A program made the position numbers and the translations under genes. A stretch of DNA of 20,438 nt from Bacteroidaceae bacterium. Its GTDB lineage: Bacteria > Bacteroidota > Bacteroidia > Bacteroidales > Bacteroidaceae. Shown here one piece after another: positions 1 through 8,801 of this stretch (the first letter of the stretch is position 1; every line of letters starts with the position of its first letter). The stretch spans positions 1 to 20,438 of the forward strand of contig CAAGKZ010000074.1 in the NCBI GenBank assembly GCA_900770665.1. The letters run 5' to 3'. The notes under the pieces were generated by a model. The model was not told the DNA's origin. It ran no database searches and was given only the letters and a program-made list of their open reading frames with translations.

Positions 1-43
1 CAGTGACATGGCGCAGTGCTGAATAATTTAAATAAAGCAAAAT

Positions 44-90
44 ATAAAGCAAAAGTGCTGTTGGATAATCCAACAGCACTTTTGCTTTAT
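44..90 (-). terminator. Intrinsic terminator after tkt-rpiB
   Basis: A perfect 22-bp inverted repeat (44-65 with 69-90) closes on a 3-nt TAA loop and lies 13 nt past the rpiB stop. The lower stem is A/T-rich (TAAAGC/GCTTTA) and the top is GTGCTGTTGGA, so RNA from either strand would form the hairpin. A second copy of the first 11 nt of the left arm (ATAAAGCAAAA) sits at 32-42, so the right arm could pair with either copy. Nothing else is visible in bases 1-43. Confidence 0.85.
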
Positions 91-103
91 AAATATGCGT
101 ATC

Positions 104-541
104 TTACTTCTTTACAGGGATTGCATCGATGCGTGCCTGGTGACGGCCACCCTCGAATGGGGTACTGAGGAATGTCTCGACACACTCCTTTGCGCTGTCT
201 GTAGCAATGAAGCGTCCGGGCATAACCATTACGTTGGCATCGTTGTGCTGGCGTGCGAGTGCTGCAATCTCTGGCATCCAGCAGAGTGCACTACGTATTG
301 CTGCGTGATGGTTCAATGTCATGTTGATACCATTACCTGTACCGCAAATTGCGATACCTTTCTCAAACTCGCCGTTTTCAATTGCATTTGCAAGTGCGTG
401 TGCAAATTCGGGGTAGTTGCAGCTCTCTGTGCTGTGTGTGCCAAAGTCCACGAACTCATAACCCATTGCTGTGAGCCACTCCTTTACCTGCTCCTTGAGC
501 GGATAACCCGCATGGTCGCATGCCAAACCTATCTTTTTCAT
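104..541 (-). CDS. rpiB: Ribose-5-phosphate isomerase B
   Basis: This 145-residue cytosolic enzyme interconverts ribose 5-phosphate and ribulose 5-phosphate in the non-oxidative pentose phosphate pathway. The sequence shows the RpiB/LacAB Rossmann-like fold signatures: D9-H10 in GLACDHAGYPLKEQV, the active-site loop CGTGNG with C66 and T68, H99 in the RQHNDAN segment, and phosphate-binding R110 in MPGRF. The C66, H99, D9, H10 and T68 numbering agrees with what is known of E. coli RpiB, and the length is normal. Its ATG shares one base with the tkt stop (TAATG), which implies translational coupling and one shared mRNA with transketolase, a functional neighbour in the same pathway. The terminator at 44-90 closes the unit. 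Identification is secure; activity on allose 6-phosphate, reported for some RpiB enzymes, cannot be judged. Confidence 0.96.
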   Translation of the reverse strand: MKKIGLACDHAGYPLKEQVKEWLTAMGYEFVDFGTHSTESCNYPEFAHALANAIENGEFEKGIAICGTGNGINMTLNHHAAIRSALCWMPEIAALARQHNDANVMVMPGRFIATDSAKECVETFLSTPFEGGRHQARIDAIPVKK

Positions 542-2553
542 TATAACATTGATTTTACCTGGTTGTACACATTTTCTGCTGTGAAGCCGAGCTTCTCGTC
601 AAGTACCTTGTAAGGTGCCGAGAAACCGAATGACTGCAAGCCCCAAACCTTGCCGTTTGCGCCTACAAGACCCTCGAGGTTTACAGGAAGACCGGCTGTG
701 AGGCCAAATATCTTTGCGCCTGCAGGGAGAATGCTCTCCTGATACTCCTTGGGTTGTGTGCGGAAAAGGCCCTCTGATGGAACAGAGACAATGCGTGTCT
801 TAATGCCGTCGGCTTTCAAGAGTTTTGCACCGTCAACAAGTGTAGAAACCTCGGAACCCGATGCGAGGAGAATAACGTCGTAATCCTCGTCGCTGCCTGC
901 AATTACGTATGCACCCTTTGCAGCCTCCTCGTATGGTGTGCCCTCAGGGAGGTTGTTGACATTCTGGCGTGAGAAGATGAGTCCTGTAGGTGTGTCGGTG
1001 TTTTCCATTGCAAGCTTCCATGCCTGTGTCGCTTCGTTTACATCGGCAGGGCGCAGAACAAGCATTGAGTTCTTGCCGCTGTGGTTCTTCACCTTCTCCA
1101 TGAGGCGCACCTGTGCCTCCTGCTCAACAGGCTCGTGTGTCGGGCCGTCCTCGCCAACGCGGAATGCATCGTGTGACCAAACGAACTTCACGGGGAGCTC
1201 CATCAAAGCAGCCATGCGGATTGCAGGTTTCATATAGTCGCTGAACACGAAGAATGTACCGCAAGCAGCGATTACACCACCGTGAAGAGCCATACCAATG
1301 CATACACATGCCATTGTCAACTCCGATACGCCTGCGTGCAAGAACGCGCCGCTGAAGTCGCCGGGAGTAAAGGCGTGTGTCTTTTTCAGGAATCCATCGG
1401 TCTTGTCGCTGTTGCTCAAGTCGGCCGATGAGCATATCATGTTGCCATAGTTCTCGGCAAGGATGCCAAGTACTGTAGCCGATGCGTTACGTGTTGGGCC
1501 GTCGGCTTTCTGCTCGATGGCTGCCCAGTCAATCTGTGGCTGCTTGCCGCTGAACCAGTCCTCAAGGTTCTGTGCCTTCTCGGGGTTTGCTGCTGCCCAA
1601 GCTGCCTTTGCGGCCTTGCGCTCTGCAACAATCTGGCGAAGCTCGTTCAGACGGTTGTCATACATCTCCTTCACCTCGGGGAAGAATACGAATGGGTTCT
1701 CCACATCGCCGCCCAGGTTCTTTATTGTGTTGATGTAAGCGTCGCCACCGAGTGGTGCACCGTGTGTGCCGCAGTCGAACTCGTAGCTGCTGCCGTCGGC
1801 ACGGCGTGCACCCTTACCCATTACGGTATTACCGATGATGAGTGTAGGACGCTCCTGCTCGGCCTTGGCCTCTGTCAATGCTGCGCGGATAGCGTCGCAG
1901 TCGTTACCGTCGATGGTGATGACCTTCCAGCCCCATGCTTCGTATTTCTTTGCAGTGTCCTCGAACATAACCTCGTCGCAGCGTGTTGAGAGCTGAATCT
2001 GGTTTGCATCGTAGAACATGATGAGGTTATTGAGCTTCAGGTAACCAGCCAAGCGGCCTGCACCCTGTGAAATCTCCTCCTGTACGCCACCGTCCGAGAT
2101 GAACGCGTAGATGGTGTGACCCATAACCTCGCTACCCAGACGTGCCTCAAGGAACTTGGCTGCAATGGCAGCACCCACGGCGTAGGTGTGACCCTGGCCA
2201 AGAGGGCCTGATGTGTTCTCGATACCGCGTGCGAAGTTCACCTCGGGGTGACCCGGTGTGGGGCTTCCCCACTGACGGAGCTGCTTGAGCTCGTCCATTG
2301 TATATTTGTCAGAAAGTGCAAGTACTGAGTAGAGCATTGGTGACATATGACCGGGGTCAAGGAAGAAACGGTCGCGACCCTCCCACAATGGGTTCTCGGG
2401 GTCGTGTACCAAAAACTCAGAGTAGAGTACATTGATAAAATCTGCACCGCCCATGGCACCGCCGGGGTGACCCGATTTTGCTTTCTCTACCATTGCTGCT
2501 GTCAATATGCGGATATTGTCGGCAGCCTTGTTCATCAATTGCTTGCTATTCAT
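541..2553 (-). CDS. tkt: Transketolase
   Basis: This 670-residue thiamine-diphosphate enzyme moves two-carbon ketol units between pentose phosphate and glycolytic sugars. It has the usual three-part layout. The N-terminal pyrimidine-binding half contains SGHPGG (H29), DPGHMSP (H69), GHPE (H101) and GPLGQG. The cofactor/Mg motif is SDGG at 153-156 (D154) followed by YDAN (N184), where GDG is more usual. A central Pyr domain follows, with the catalytic-region segment SHDAFRVGEDGPTHEP, then a C-terminal domain with LASGSEVS. Length is typical of bacterial transketolases. The start MNSKQLMNKAADNIRIL matches the family N-terminus. It is the first gene of a two-gene unit with rpiB (1-nt overlap). 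A TATTTTTG element about 100 nt upstream is the best promoter candidate. The cytosolic role and identity are clear; the SDGG variant is the only small oddity. Confidence 0.97.
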   Translation of the reverse strand: MNSKQLMNKAADNIRILTAAMVEKAKSGHPGGAMGGADFINVLYSEFLVHDPENPLWEGRDRFFLDPGHMSPMLYSVLALSDKYTMDELKQLRQWGSPTPGHPEVNFARGIENTSGPLGQGHTYAVGAAIAAKFLEARLGSEVMGHTIYAFISDGGVQEEISQGAGRLAGYLKLNNLIMFYDANQIQLSTRCDEVMFEDTAKKYEAWGWKVITIDGNDCDAIRAALTEAKAEQERPTLIIGNTVMGKGARRADGSSYEFDCGTHGAPLGGDAYINTIKNLGGDVENPFVFFPEVKEMYDNRLNELRQIVAERKAAKAAWAAANPEKAQNLEDWFSGKQPQIDWAAIEQKADGPTRNASATVLGILAENYGNMICSSADLSNSDKTDGFLKKTHAFTPGDFSGAFLHAGVSELTMACVCIGMALHGGVIAACGTFFVFSDYMKPAIRMAALMELPVKFVWSHDAFRVGEDGPTHEPVEQEAQVRLMEKVKNHSGKNSMLVLRPADVNEATQAWKLAMENTDTPTGLIFSRQNVNNLPEGTPYEEAAKGAYVIAGSDEDYDVILLASGSEVSTLVDGAKLLKADGIKTRIVSVPSEGLFRTQPKEYQESILPAGAKIFGLTAGLPVNLEGLVGANGKVWGLQSFGFSAPYKVLDEKLGFTAENVYNQVKSML

Positions 2554-2650
2554 GTCTTTTATTATCGTTAGTGGGTTTCTATTTCCTTGTATTTGTATAT
2601 ACAGCCGGCACTATATTATATATAAGAATATACCCGACCGTAATTTGTTA

Positions 2651-2658
2651 CAAAAATA
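2651..2658 (-). promoter_or_regulatory. Candidate -7 element for tkt-rpiB
   Basis: The minus strand reads TATTTTTG here, a full match to the Bacteroidetes -7 consensus TAnnTTTG. The expected TTTG about 19 nt further upstream is poor (TTCC at 2678-2681), so only half of the promoter is convincing. It would give a leader of about 90 nt before tkt. The rest of the 249-bp divergent gap (2554-2802) is AT-rich and shows no further gene. Confidence 0.5.
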
Positions 2659-2775
2659 GTATATTTTGTTTGAATGTGGAACATATTTCAATGATGTTTT
2701 TCCTGCTCATTACAAATTATTTTATGAAGTTAATATTTATAAACTCTTTTTTATGATTTTCAGCCGTCATTGTAT

Positions 2776-2783
2776 TATCTTCG
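2776..2783 (+). promoter_or_regulatory. Weak candidate -7 element for tex
   Basis: TATCTTCG differs from TAnnTTTG at one position and lies 19 nt before the tex ATG, implying a very short leader of about 12 nt. No TTTG is found at the right distance upstream, so this is a weak call. Confidence 0.3.
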
Positions 2784-2802
2784 CTAAAAAATAATACGTA
2801 TT

Positions 2803-4914
2803 ATGCTCACAGATATCATATCAAAACAACTTGGATTTGCTTCCCAAAAGGTAAAGAATGTACTTGAATTGCTTGATGACGGCGCGACAATTCCCTTTAT
2901 TGCGCGTTACCGCAAGGAGGCTACAGGCTCAATGGATGAGGTTGCCATTGGAAATATAAAGGATTTGTATGAAAAGCTCAAGGCAATCGTTGAACGCAAA
3001 CAGACTATTGTTGCTACCATTGAGGAACAGGGAAAAATGACTCCCGAACTGAAGCAACGCATTGACAACTGTTTCGATGCTGTAGAGCTCGAGGATATTT
3101 ATCTTCCCTATCGCCCCAAGCGTCGTACACGCGCTACAATAGCCAAGGAGCGTGGCCTTGAACCGCTTGCCGATATCATCTGGAATCAGCAGAATAATGA
3201 TGTAAAGGGCAGGGCGCGTACATTCATAAATGCCGACGTGCCAACAGTTGACGATGCCATTGCAGGAGCATGTGATATAATTGCAGAGCGTGTCTCCGAG
3301 GACGAGAAGGCGCGTAATACCGTACGTCGCCTCTTTGCGCGTGATGGTGTGCTCTCTTCAAAGGTGGTTAAAGGCAAGGAGGGTGATGGTATAAAGTATT
3401 CCGATTATTACGAGTGGCAGGAGAACATCGCACGCATTTCATCGCATCGTCTGCTTGCAATAATGCGTGGCGAGGACGAGGGCTACTTGCGCATGTCTAT
3501 AACCATTGATGGCGAGGAGGTCACCGGACAGCTTTGCCGTCAGTTTGTAAAGCGCTTTTCGCCTTCACGCGAATTTATGGAGGCTGCTGTTGCCGATGGT
3601 TACAAGCGTCTGCTTGCACCCTCCATTGAGAACGAGACGCGCGCCAATGCCAAGCAACGTGCCGATGATGAGGCTATTGCCGTTTTTGCCGAGAATCTGC
3701 GACAGCTGCTCATGTCCTCGCCGCTCGGTCAAAAGCGTGTACTTGCCATTGACCCGGGCTTTCGCACAGGCTGCAAGGTTGTGGTGCTCGACTCACAGGG
3801 TAATCTTGTGCGACATACCGTAATCTATCCCCATCCACCGCAGAACGACCGCGATGGCGCTGCTCACACAATAACCTCGCTTGTCAAGGACTATGCCATT
3901 GAGGCTTTTGCCATTGGTAACGGCACGGCAGGCCGTGAGAGCGAGGATTTCGTGCGCTCGCTTGGGCTTGCTGCCGATATTTTCTCTGTCAACGAGGATG
4001 GCGCATCGGTCTACTCGGCATCGCCTGTAGCGCGAGAGGAGTTTCCCGACGAGGATGTAACTGTGCGCGGTGCCGTTTCCATTGGCCGCCGACTCATTGA
4101 CCCCCTCTCCGAACTTGTGAAGATTGAACCACGTTCCATTGGAGTGGGGCAGTATCAGCATAGCGTTGACCAAGGAAAGCTCAAACAGCGCCTCGATGTC
4201 GTTGTGGAAAGTTGCGTCAACAAGGTGGGCGTTAATGTCAATACCGCAACAAAGCAGATTCTTACTCATATCTCCGGTCTTGGTCCTGTGCTTGCCGAGA
4301 ATATTGTAAAGTATCGCGCGGCAAATGGCGATTTCCGTACCCGCAAGGAACTCCTCAATGTTCCGCGCCTTGGCAACAAGGCTTTCGAGCAGGCTGCAGG
4401 CTTCTTGCGTGTGGTTGGTGGCGATAACCCGCTTGACAGCACTGCCGTGCACCCCGAGTCATATAACATTGTCATTAAAATGGCAAAGGATTGCGGTGTG
4501 TCACTTGAACAGTTCATTGCCGATGGCGAGTTGCGCAAAAAGGTTGAACTCCAGCGCTATGTAACCGACAAGGTTGGCTTGCCGACTCTTACCGACATTA
4601 TGGATGCCCTCAACAAGCGCGGTCTCGACCCACGCGAACAGGCGAAAGCATTCTCCTTTGACCCCAACGTACACGAGATTGAAGATTTGCATGTAGGCAT
4701 GGTTCTGCCCGGCCTTGTTTCCAACATCACCGCATTCGGTGCCTTTGTAAACATCGGTGTCCATCAGGATGGCCTTGTACACATTTCCCAGCTTGCCGAC
4801 AAGTTTGTCTCTTCGCCCGGTGACGTTGTCAAACTCGGTCAGCAGGTTATGGTAAGGGTTGTCGAGGTGGATTTGAAGAGGAGGAGGATTTCACTTTCCA
4901 TGAAATCTCTTTGA
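2803..4914 (+). CDS. tex: Tex family RNA-binding transcription accessory protein
   Basis: This 703-residue cytosolic nucleic-acid-binding protein is homologous to Tex of Bordetella and Pseudomonas and related to eukaryotic Spt6. The order of parts is the family one: an N-terminal helical Tex region (about 1-190, with the conserved segment ATIPFIARYRKEATGSMDE at about 28-46), a YqgF/RNase H-like domain beginning at VLAIDPGFRTGCKVV (about 313-327), a helix-hairpin-helix region with NTATKQILTHISGLGP and NGDFRTRKEL (about 480-540), and a C-terminal S1 domain (about 631-702, GMVLPG...AFGAFVNIGVHQDGLVHIS). The length is at the short end for the family. It stands alone, divergent from tkt and convergent with the barrel-protein gene, with a strong hairpin behind it. 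Family members affect transcription and RNA handling, but the exact role differs between species and cannot be read here. Confidence 0.95.
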   Translation: MLTDIISKQLGFASQKVKNVLELLDDGATIPFIARYRKEATGSMDEVAIGNIKDLYEKLKAIVERKQTIVATIEEQGKMTPELKQRIDNCFDAVELEDIYLPYRPKRRTRATIAKERGLEPLADIIWNQQNNDVKGRARTFINADVPTVDDAIAGACDIIAERVSEDEKARNTVRRLFARDGVLSSKVVKGKEGDGIKYSDYYEWQENIARISSHRLLAIMRGEDEGYLRMSITIDGEEVTGQLCRQFVKRFSPSREFMEAAVADGYKRLLAPSIENETRANAKQRADDEAIAVFAENLRQLLMSSPLGQKRVLAIDPGFRTGCKVVVLDSQGNLVRHTVIYPHPPQNDRDGAAHTITSLVKDYAIEAFAIGNGTAGRESEDFVRSLGLAADIFSVNEDGASVYSASPVAREEFPDEDVTVRGAVSIGRRLIDPLSELVKIEPRSIGVGQYQHSVDQGKLKQRLDVVVESCVNKVGVNVNTATKQILTHISGLGPVLAENIVKYRAANGDFRTRKELLNVPRLGNKAFEQAAGFLRVVGGDNPLDSTAVHPESYNIVIKMAKDCGVSLEQFIADGELRKKVELQRYVTDKVGLPTLTDIMDALNKRGLDPREQAKAFSFDPNVHEIEDLHVGMVLPGLVSNITAFGAFVNIGVHQDGLVHISQLADKFVSSPGDVVKLGQQVMVRVVEVDLKRRRISLSMKSL

Positions 4915-4960
4915 ATTTATTGAAATAACTGCTTAAACGTTTGATTGGACTTATTCATAT

Positions 4961-5001
4961 AAAATGCATGACCTCAGCAACTCGCTGAGGTCATGCATTT
5001 T
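4961..5001. terminator. Bidirectional terminator between tex and the barrel gene
   Basis: A perfect 18-bp inverted repeat (4961-4978 with 4984-5001) has a 5-nt AACTC loop. The arm is AAAATGCATGACCTCAGC, so each strand ends the stem in UUUU. It lies 46 nt after the tex stop and 46 nt after the stop of the convergent minus-strand gene, so it can serve both. Confidence 0.88.
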
Positions 5002-5047
5002 AATGTTTTTCATCAAGACTGTTCAGGGGCGATGAATTTTGGTTGGA

Positions 5048-5833
5048 TTAGAAGTAAAAGTTAAATGCAACGTTTCCATTCATCATGCCTGTGGCTAATT
5101 CTGTCACTTTCTTTGTTGTTTTATTATAGTTTTTTGTATCGATTTCCTCATTTGTAACACCTCTGTCATCTGTATCGTATTTAGAGATACTTTTATAAGT
5201 AGATGTCTGTACACCCAAATCGAAAGCCGCACTAATAGAAACGTTCTTTACAATGAAGATTTCAATACCCAAGTTTGCCAATACTCCAAATGTATTGACG
5301 GGTGTTGAAGTCTTGCTATATCCGTCATATATTACAAACTTATAATTACCGCTTGTGTACCATTCAGCATCGTAATCCTTACTGTTTTTATAATTCTCAT
5401 TTTCTCTACCAAAGTAAATATTGGCCCCAATAAAAGGTTGTACGCGTTTGCCTGGGCGGAAATAATATTGAGTACCTAAATCGAGTGAGAAATGTCTGTC
5501 TCCTTCAGAATTTTTTAGGATAATCTCTTTGTAATCTTCATCTTCGGGGTGATAGCTGAAACTTGTAGACTTTGAATTTTTGATTCCAATTCCTGCAGTA
5601 ACGGCAAATCTGTCTCCGAAGAAATATTTACCGGCAAGTGAACCTCCGATGCCGGAAAGGCTATTGTCTGTGTTGCCATTGAACATGTTACCAACGAAAT
5701 TAATTACAGGTTCAGCGCCAACAGTAATGGCGAAATCACCTTTTTTAGGACCAAAATAGTTCTCTGTTTGTGCGTTGGCTGTACTTACAGCAATTGCACA
5801 GCAAATAAGCATTAAAGAAAAAAACTTTTTCAT
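5048..5833 (-). CDS. Outer-membrane beta-barrel protein, function unknown
   Basis: This 261-residue exported protein has a clear signal peptide: KK at residues 2-3, a hydrophobic core LMLICCAIAVS and a likely cut after ANA at residues 20-22. The mature part has alternating polar/hydrophobic strands and aromatic girdle residues (QYYFRPGKRVQPFIGANIYFG, FGVLANLGIEIFIV) and ends in aromatic FNFYF, as expected for a porin-like or OmpA/OprF-type small barrel in the outer membrane. No peptidoglycan-binding OmpA domain follows. It lies 52 nt after the sulfatase on the same strand, and the gap holds no CAAA needed for a minus-strand -7 element, so cotranscription with the sulfatase is likely. Base composition is clearly more AT-rich than the housekeeping genes nearby (17 G/C of 60 at 5101-5160 against 33 of 60 at 1801-1860). 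The ligand or partner is unknown. Confidence 0.8.
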   Translation of the reverse strand: MKKFFSLMLICCAIAVSTANAQTENYFGPKKGDFAITVGAEPVINFVGNMFNGNTDNSLSGIGGSLAGKYFFGDRFAVTAGIGIKNSKSTSFSYHPEDEDYKEIILKNSEGDRHFSLDLGTQYYFRPGKRVQPFIGANIYFGRENENYKNSKDYDAEWYTSGNYKFVIYDGYSKTSTPVNTFGVLANLGIEIFIVKNVSISAAFDLGVQTSTYKSISKYDTDDRGVTNEEIDTKNYNKTTKKVTELATGMMNGNVAFNFYF

Positions 5834-5885
5834 AGTTAATGGATTTTAGGTTAGTATATAAATTTATTTAATAGAAATATCCGGT

Positions 5886-8666
5886 TTACTTCACAAGCAC
5901 CTTCTTGCTGTCGACAATGTTTATTCCTTTTTGGGGGTGGCTCAGTTTTTTACCGGCGATGCTGTATATATTTATGCTGTTGCATTGTGAGGTAGTGGTT
6001 GTCTCCTCAATGCCTGTGGGGTCACTGAAGTGCACCGTGAGTTCGCTTGCCTGTGCAACATTGCACTCAAGCCAGCATTGGTTTGCTGCAATTTCTTTTG
6101 AGCCGTCAAAAGCTTTGAATGTGCTGTTTGCAAAGAGGAACCTCTTTGTGTCGCCGCTCTGTGAAAGGCTGCTCTCTACATAGTTACCTTTCAAAAGGGA
6201 TTCCGGCAGGGAAGTCACGGCTCCGTGGTCCGACATTGTTATTGCTAACTGATATGTCCCTTCGCTCCCGTTGACTATTGTTGGAGTGCCGCCTTTCAAC
6301 GTATCACCGGGGCCGGCAATGGCTCTCATTGTACAGCTGTAACCGTTTGCTTCGTTGTTCTTGATGTCGCTTGTTGTTGCATCATAGGCATAAATGCCTT
6401 CGGGTATGACAACATTGAACGGAAGGCACACGGCTGCTGTACCATCGGACTGCAGGGTTAAAGGAAAAGCTTCGACCTCTTCAATTGTGTATGTTGCAAG
6501 GCCGGCTTTTGTGGCCTTGTCGTTGCCGGCAACGCCATGCTCTTTGTATATGTTCATATAGTTTATACCGTCGCTGCTGCTGCGAATCTTGTATATATCG
6601 GCTGTCGATGTCTCTTCAAAAAGATATATACCGGCCTCGCTTTCGTTGTCCGAGAACATTATGTGTCCCCATTTGGTTAGTTTTGGCTCTTTCAGAACCT
6701 TACCCTGCATTGTGAGCGTATATCCAACACCCGATGGCTCGATGATGAATATCTCATCGCCGGCAGCCGATGTTGAATAGTGGTCGGGTGAAATGAGTTT
6801 GTAACCCTCGCTTCCGCTGTTGTCGTGGGTGGTATTGTAGCCAATAAAAAGCGGCTTGCCGTTGTAGTTTATATGGTATGCACCGTTGTATCCCGGGTTG
6901 ATGATTACAGCAAACAGGTAAATTGTACCGTCGGGCATTGTCACCACGCCCGTGTGTGCACCATTGCTTACATCGTTCTTGATAACAATGTTGCCAAGGT
7001 CGGTCGCATCGCTCTCGATGAAATCTCCGCTCACCGTTGCACCCTCCTGATTTCCGAAATATTGTGTCAAGTTGATGGTTTCGCCCGGCAGGGCAATTAT
7101 TGAAATCTCCGCATACTGCCTGTTACGTATTTTCTCCAGTTGGGTCGATAGGTTCTCTACGACAGCGGCATTGCTTGAGGCCATGTTCTGGTTCTCGTTG
7201 AACTCGCCGTTGACATGCTTGAAAATCTGAGGGTTGGTTGAGTAGCCTGTCTCAATCTTTGGTCCCCATGGAATCATTGTGGCACCGCCTTTAGGCTCAA
7301 TGAATTTCCAACCTGCAGTGCATAGCGTCAAAGTGTGGTTCTGTGCCATGCCTATGGCGTATGGACGGCCTTTCTCATCGTTGCCGAACCATGTGGCTGC
7401 CTCTCCTGGGAAACCGTCGGTTGAGAGTGATTCGCCGCCACCGACACCGGCAACGCTTGCCATCACGTCAAGGAAGTCTATCTGTGACACAAGTGAACTC
7501 TTTACTCCCTGCTCCTTAATCATTGCAGGCCAATGAACGATGAACGGCACGCGTGTTCCGCCCTCGTATGCGCTGTATTTGCCACCACGCAGGCCACCGG
7601 TAGGCGAGTGGTCGCCAACAAGTTCCTCGGCCTGGTCTACATAACCGTCGTCAAGCACCGGGCCGTTGTCACTGGTAAGTATGATAAGGGTGTTCTCGAG
7701 CAATCCTTGCTCTTCGAGAGTGCGTACAATCTCGCCTACGCTCCAATCGAACTGCACGATGGCATCGCCGCGCAGTCCCATCTCGCTCTGTCCGCGGAAA
7801 CGCGGATGCGGGAAACGTGGAACATGGACATCATTTGTGGCAAAGTACATGAAGAACGGTGCGTCGCTGTTCTTCTTTATGAAGTCGACCGCATGGGCTG
7901 TTATGCTGTCGGCAATATCTTCGTCTTTCCACAGAGCCTTGCCGCCACCCTTCATGTAACCGATGCGACCAATGCCGTTGATGATAGAATTGTCATGACC
8001 GTGGCTCGATTTCAAGTTATACAATAACTCCGGGTTGTTTGCACCGGTTGGCTCTCCGTCAAAATTCTTGTTGTAATTGACATAAATTGGTGCCGACGGG
8101 TCATAGTTCGCCACTGCGCCGTTCTCAATGAACACGCATGGAACACGGTCGGCTGTTGCTGCCATAATGTATGAGTAGTCGAATCCGATATCGGCCAGCG
8201 CCGGGGTGATGGGAGCGTTCCAGTTCTGCTTGCCGGTCTGTGAACCAAGTCCAAGATGCCACTTTCCAAAAGCGGCTGTGGTATAGCCGGCCTCCTTGAA
8301 TACATCGGCAACGGTGTACTGGTCGGGCGATATAATCATTGCCGCATCGCCGGCTGCAACATCCGTTCCGCTCTTGCGCCATGGGTACTCTCCTGTGAGC
8401 AATGAGTAGCGCGATGGAGTACTGGTCGATGCCACAGCATGGGCGTTGGTGAAACGCACGCCATTGTCGGACAAACGGTTTACATTCGGTGTCTTTACAC
8501 CTATTGCACCATAACACTCAAGGTCGCCGAATCCCAAGTCGTCGGCGTATATCATAACTACATTTGGGCGCGATTTCAAATAGGGTTCTGTGTTAGCGCT
8601 CTCTTGGGCAGCCAATGCTCCCGGCAGTGTTGCCAAAGCAAGCATGCCGATGTTCAAGTTCTTCAT
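5886..8666 (-). CDS. Secreted multidomain sulfatase (serine-type)
   Basis: This enzyme hydrolyses sulfate esters, probably on a sulfated glycan. Numbering is from the longer possible start at 8699 (937 residues). I prefer Met12 (8666), because it begins a compact signal peptide (MKNLNIGMLALATLPGALAA) and a promoter-like TATTTTAG lies inside the longer N-terminus. The alkaline-phosphatase-fold sulfatase domain (about 45-540) shows metal ligands D53-D54, the maturation motif S93-T-P-S-R97 ending YSLLTG, K146 and H148 in GKWHLG, H292 and D344-N345. Serine at the first motif position implies conversion to formylglycine by the radical-SAM anSME route; no such gene is in the window. Residues about 541-860 are beta-rich accessory modules I cannot name. 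The tail (SINIYSIAGKKL, then KKVLVK) resembles a type IX sorting domain. Specific substrate is unknown. It precedes the barrel gene in a likely two-gene unit. Confidence 0.9.
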   Translation of the reverse strand: MKNLNIGMLALATLPGALAAQESANTEPYLKSRPNVVMIYADDLGFGDLECYGAIGVKTPNVNRLSDNGVRFTNAHAVASTSTPSRYSLLTGEYPWRKSGTDVAAGDAAMIISPDQYTVADVFKEAGYTTAAFGKWHLGLGSQTGKQNWNAPITPALADIGFDYSYIMAATADRVPCVFIENGAVANYDPSAPIYVNYNKNFDGEPTGANNPELLYNLKSSHGHDNSIINGIGRIGYMKGGGKALWKDEDIADSITAHAVDFIKKNSDAPFFMYFATNDVHVPRFPHPRFRGQSEMGLRGDAIVQFDWSVGEIVRTLEEQGLLENTLIILTSDNGPVLDDGYVDQAEELVGDHSPTGGLRGGKYSAYEGGTRVPFIVHWPAMIKEQGVKSSLVSQIDFLDVMASVAGVGGGESLSTDGFPGEAATWFGNDEKGRPYAIGMAQNHTLTLCTAGWKFIEPKGGATMIPWGPKIETGYSTNPQIFKHVNGEFNENQNMASSNAAVVENLSTQLEKIRNRQYAEISIIALPGETINLTQYFGNQEGATVSGDFIESDATDLGNIVIKNDVSNGAHTGVVTMPDGTIYLFAVIINPGYNGAYHINYNGKPLFIGYNTTHDNSGSEGYKLISPDHYSTSAAGDEIFIIEPSGVGYTLTMQGKVLKEPKLTKWGHIMFSDNESEAGIYLFEETSTADIYKIRSSSDGINYMNIYKEHGVAGNDKATKAGLATYTIEEVEAFPLTLQSDGTAAVCLPFNVVIPEGIYAYDATTSDIKNNEANGYSCTMRAIAGPGDTLKGGTPTIVNGSEGTYQLAITMSDHGAVTSLPESLLKGNYVESSLSQSGDTKRFLFANSTFKAFDGSKEIAANQCWLECNVAQASELTVHFSDPTGIEETTTTSQCNSINIYSIAGKKLSHPQKGINIVDSKKVLVK

Positions 8667-8745
8667 AAAGGTGTTTTTTAATCTTTTGCTAAAATACAAT
8701 ATTTATTTTAAAATGTTGAATATTGAATTCTAAAAGTGATGCAAC

Positions 8746-8779
8746 AAAAAAATGGCGCAACCTTTCGATTGCGCCATTT
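8746..8779 (-). terminator. Intrinsic terminator after galK
   Basis: The 11-bp arms AAATGGCGCAA (8750-8760) and TTGCGCCATTT (8769-8779) close on an 8-nt loop. On the minus strand the stem is followed by a run of T (TTTTTGTTGC). It lies 22 nt past the galK stop and ends the gal operon before the sulfatase gene. Confidence 0.88.
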
Positions 8780-8801
8780 CCATTTATTTTCTTGCTATTG
8801 A

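Noticed and set aside
95..613. 172-residue plus-strand open frame over rpiB
   Set aside because: Cysteine-rich shadow of rpiB and the end of tkt, with no domain and no start signal.
3793..4452. 219-residue minus-strand open frame inside tex
   Set aside because: No recognisable motif, and it lies fully within the conserved YqgF and HhH coding region of tex.
5834..5885. Separate promoter for the barrel gene
   Set aside because: The gap contains no CAAA on the plus strand, so the minus strand has no TTTG-ending -7 element.
8667..8699. Longer sulfatase start at 8699
   Set aside because: It puts a charged 11-residue stretch before a good signal peptide and overlaps a promoter-like TATTTTAG; kept as an alternative only.
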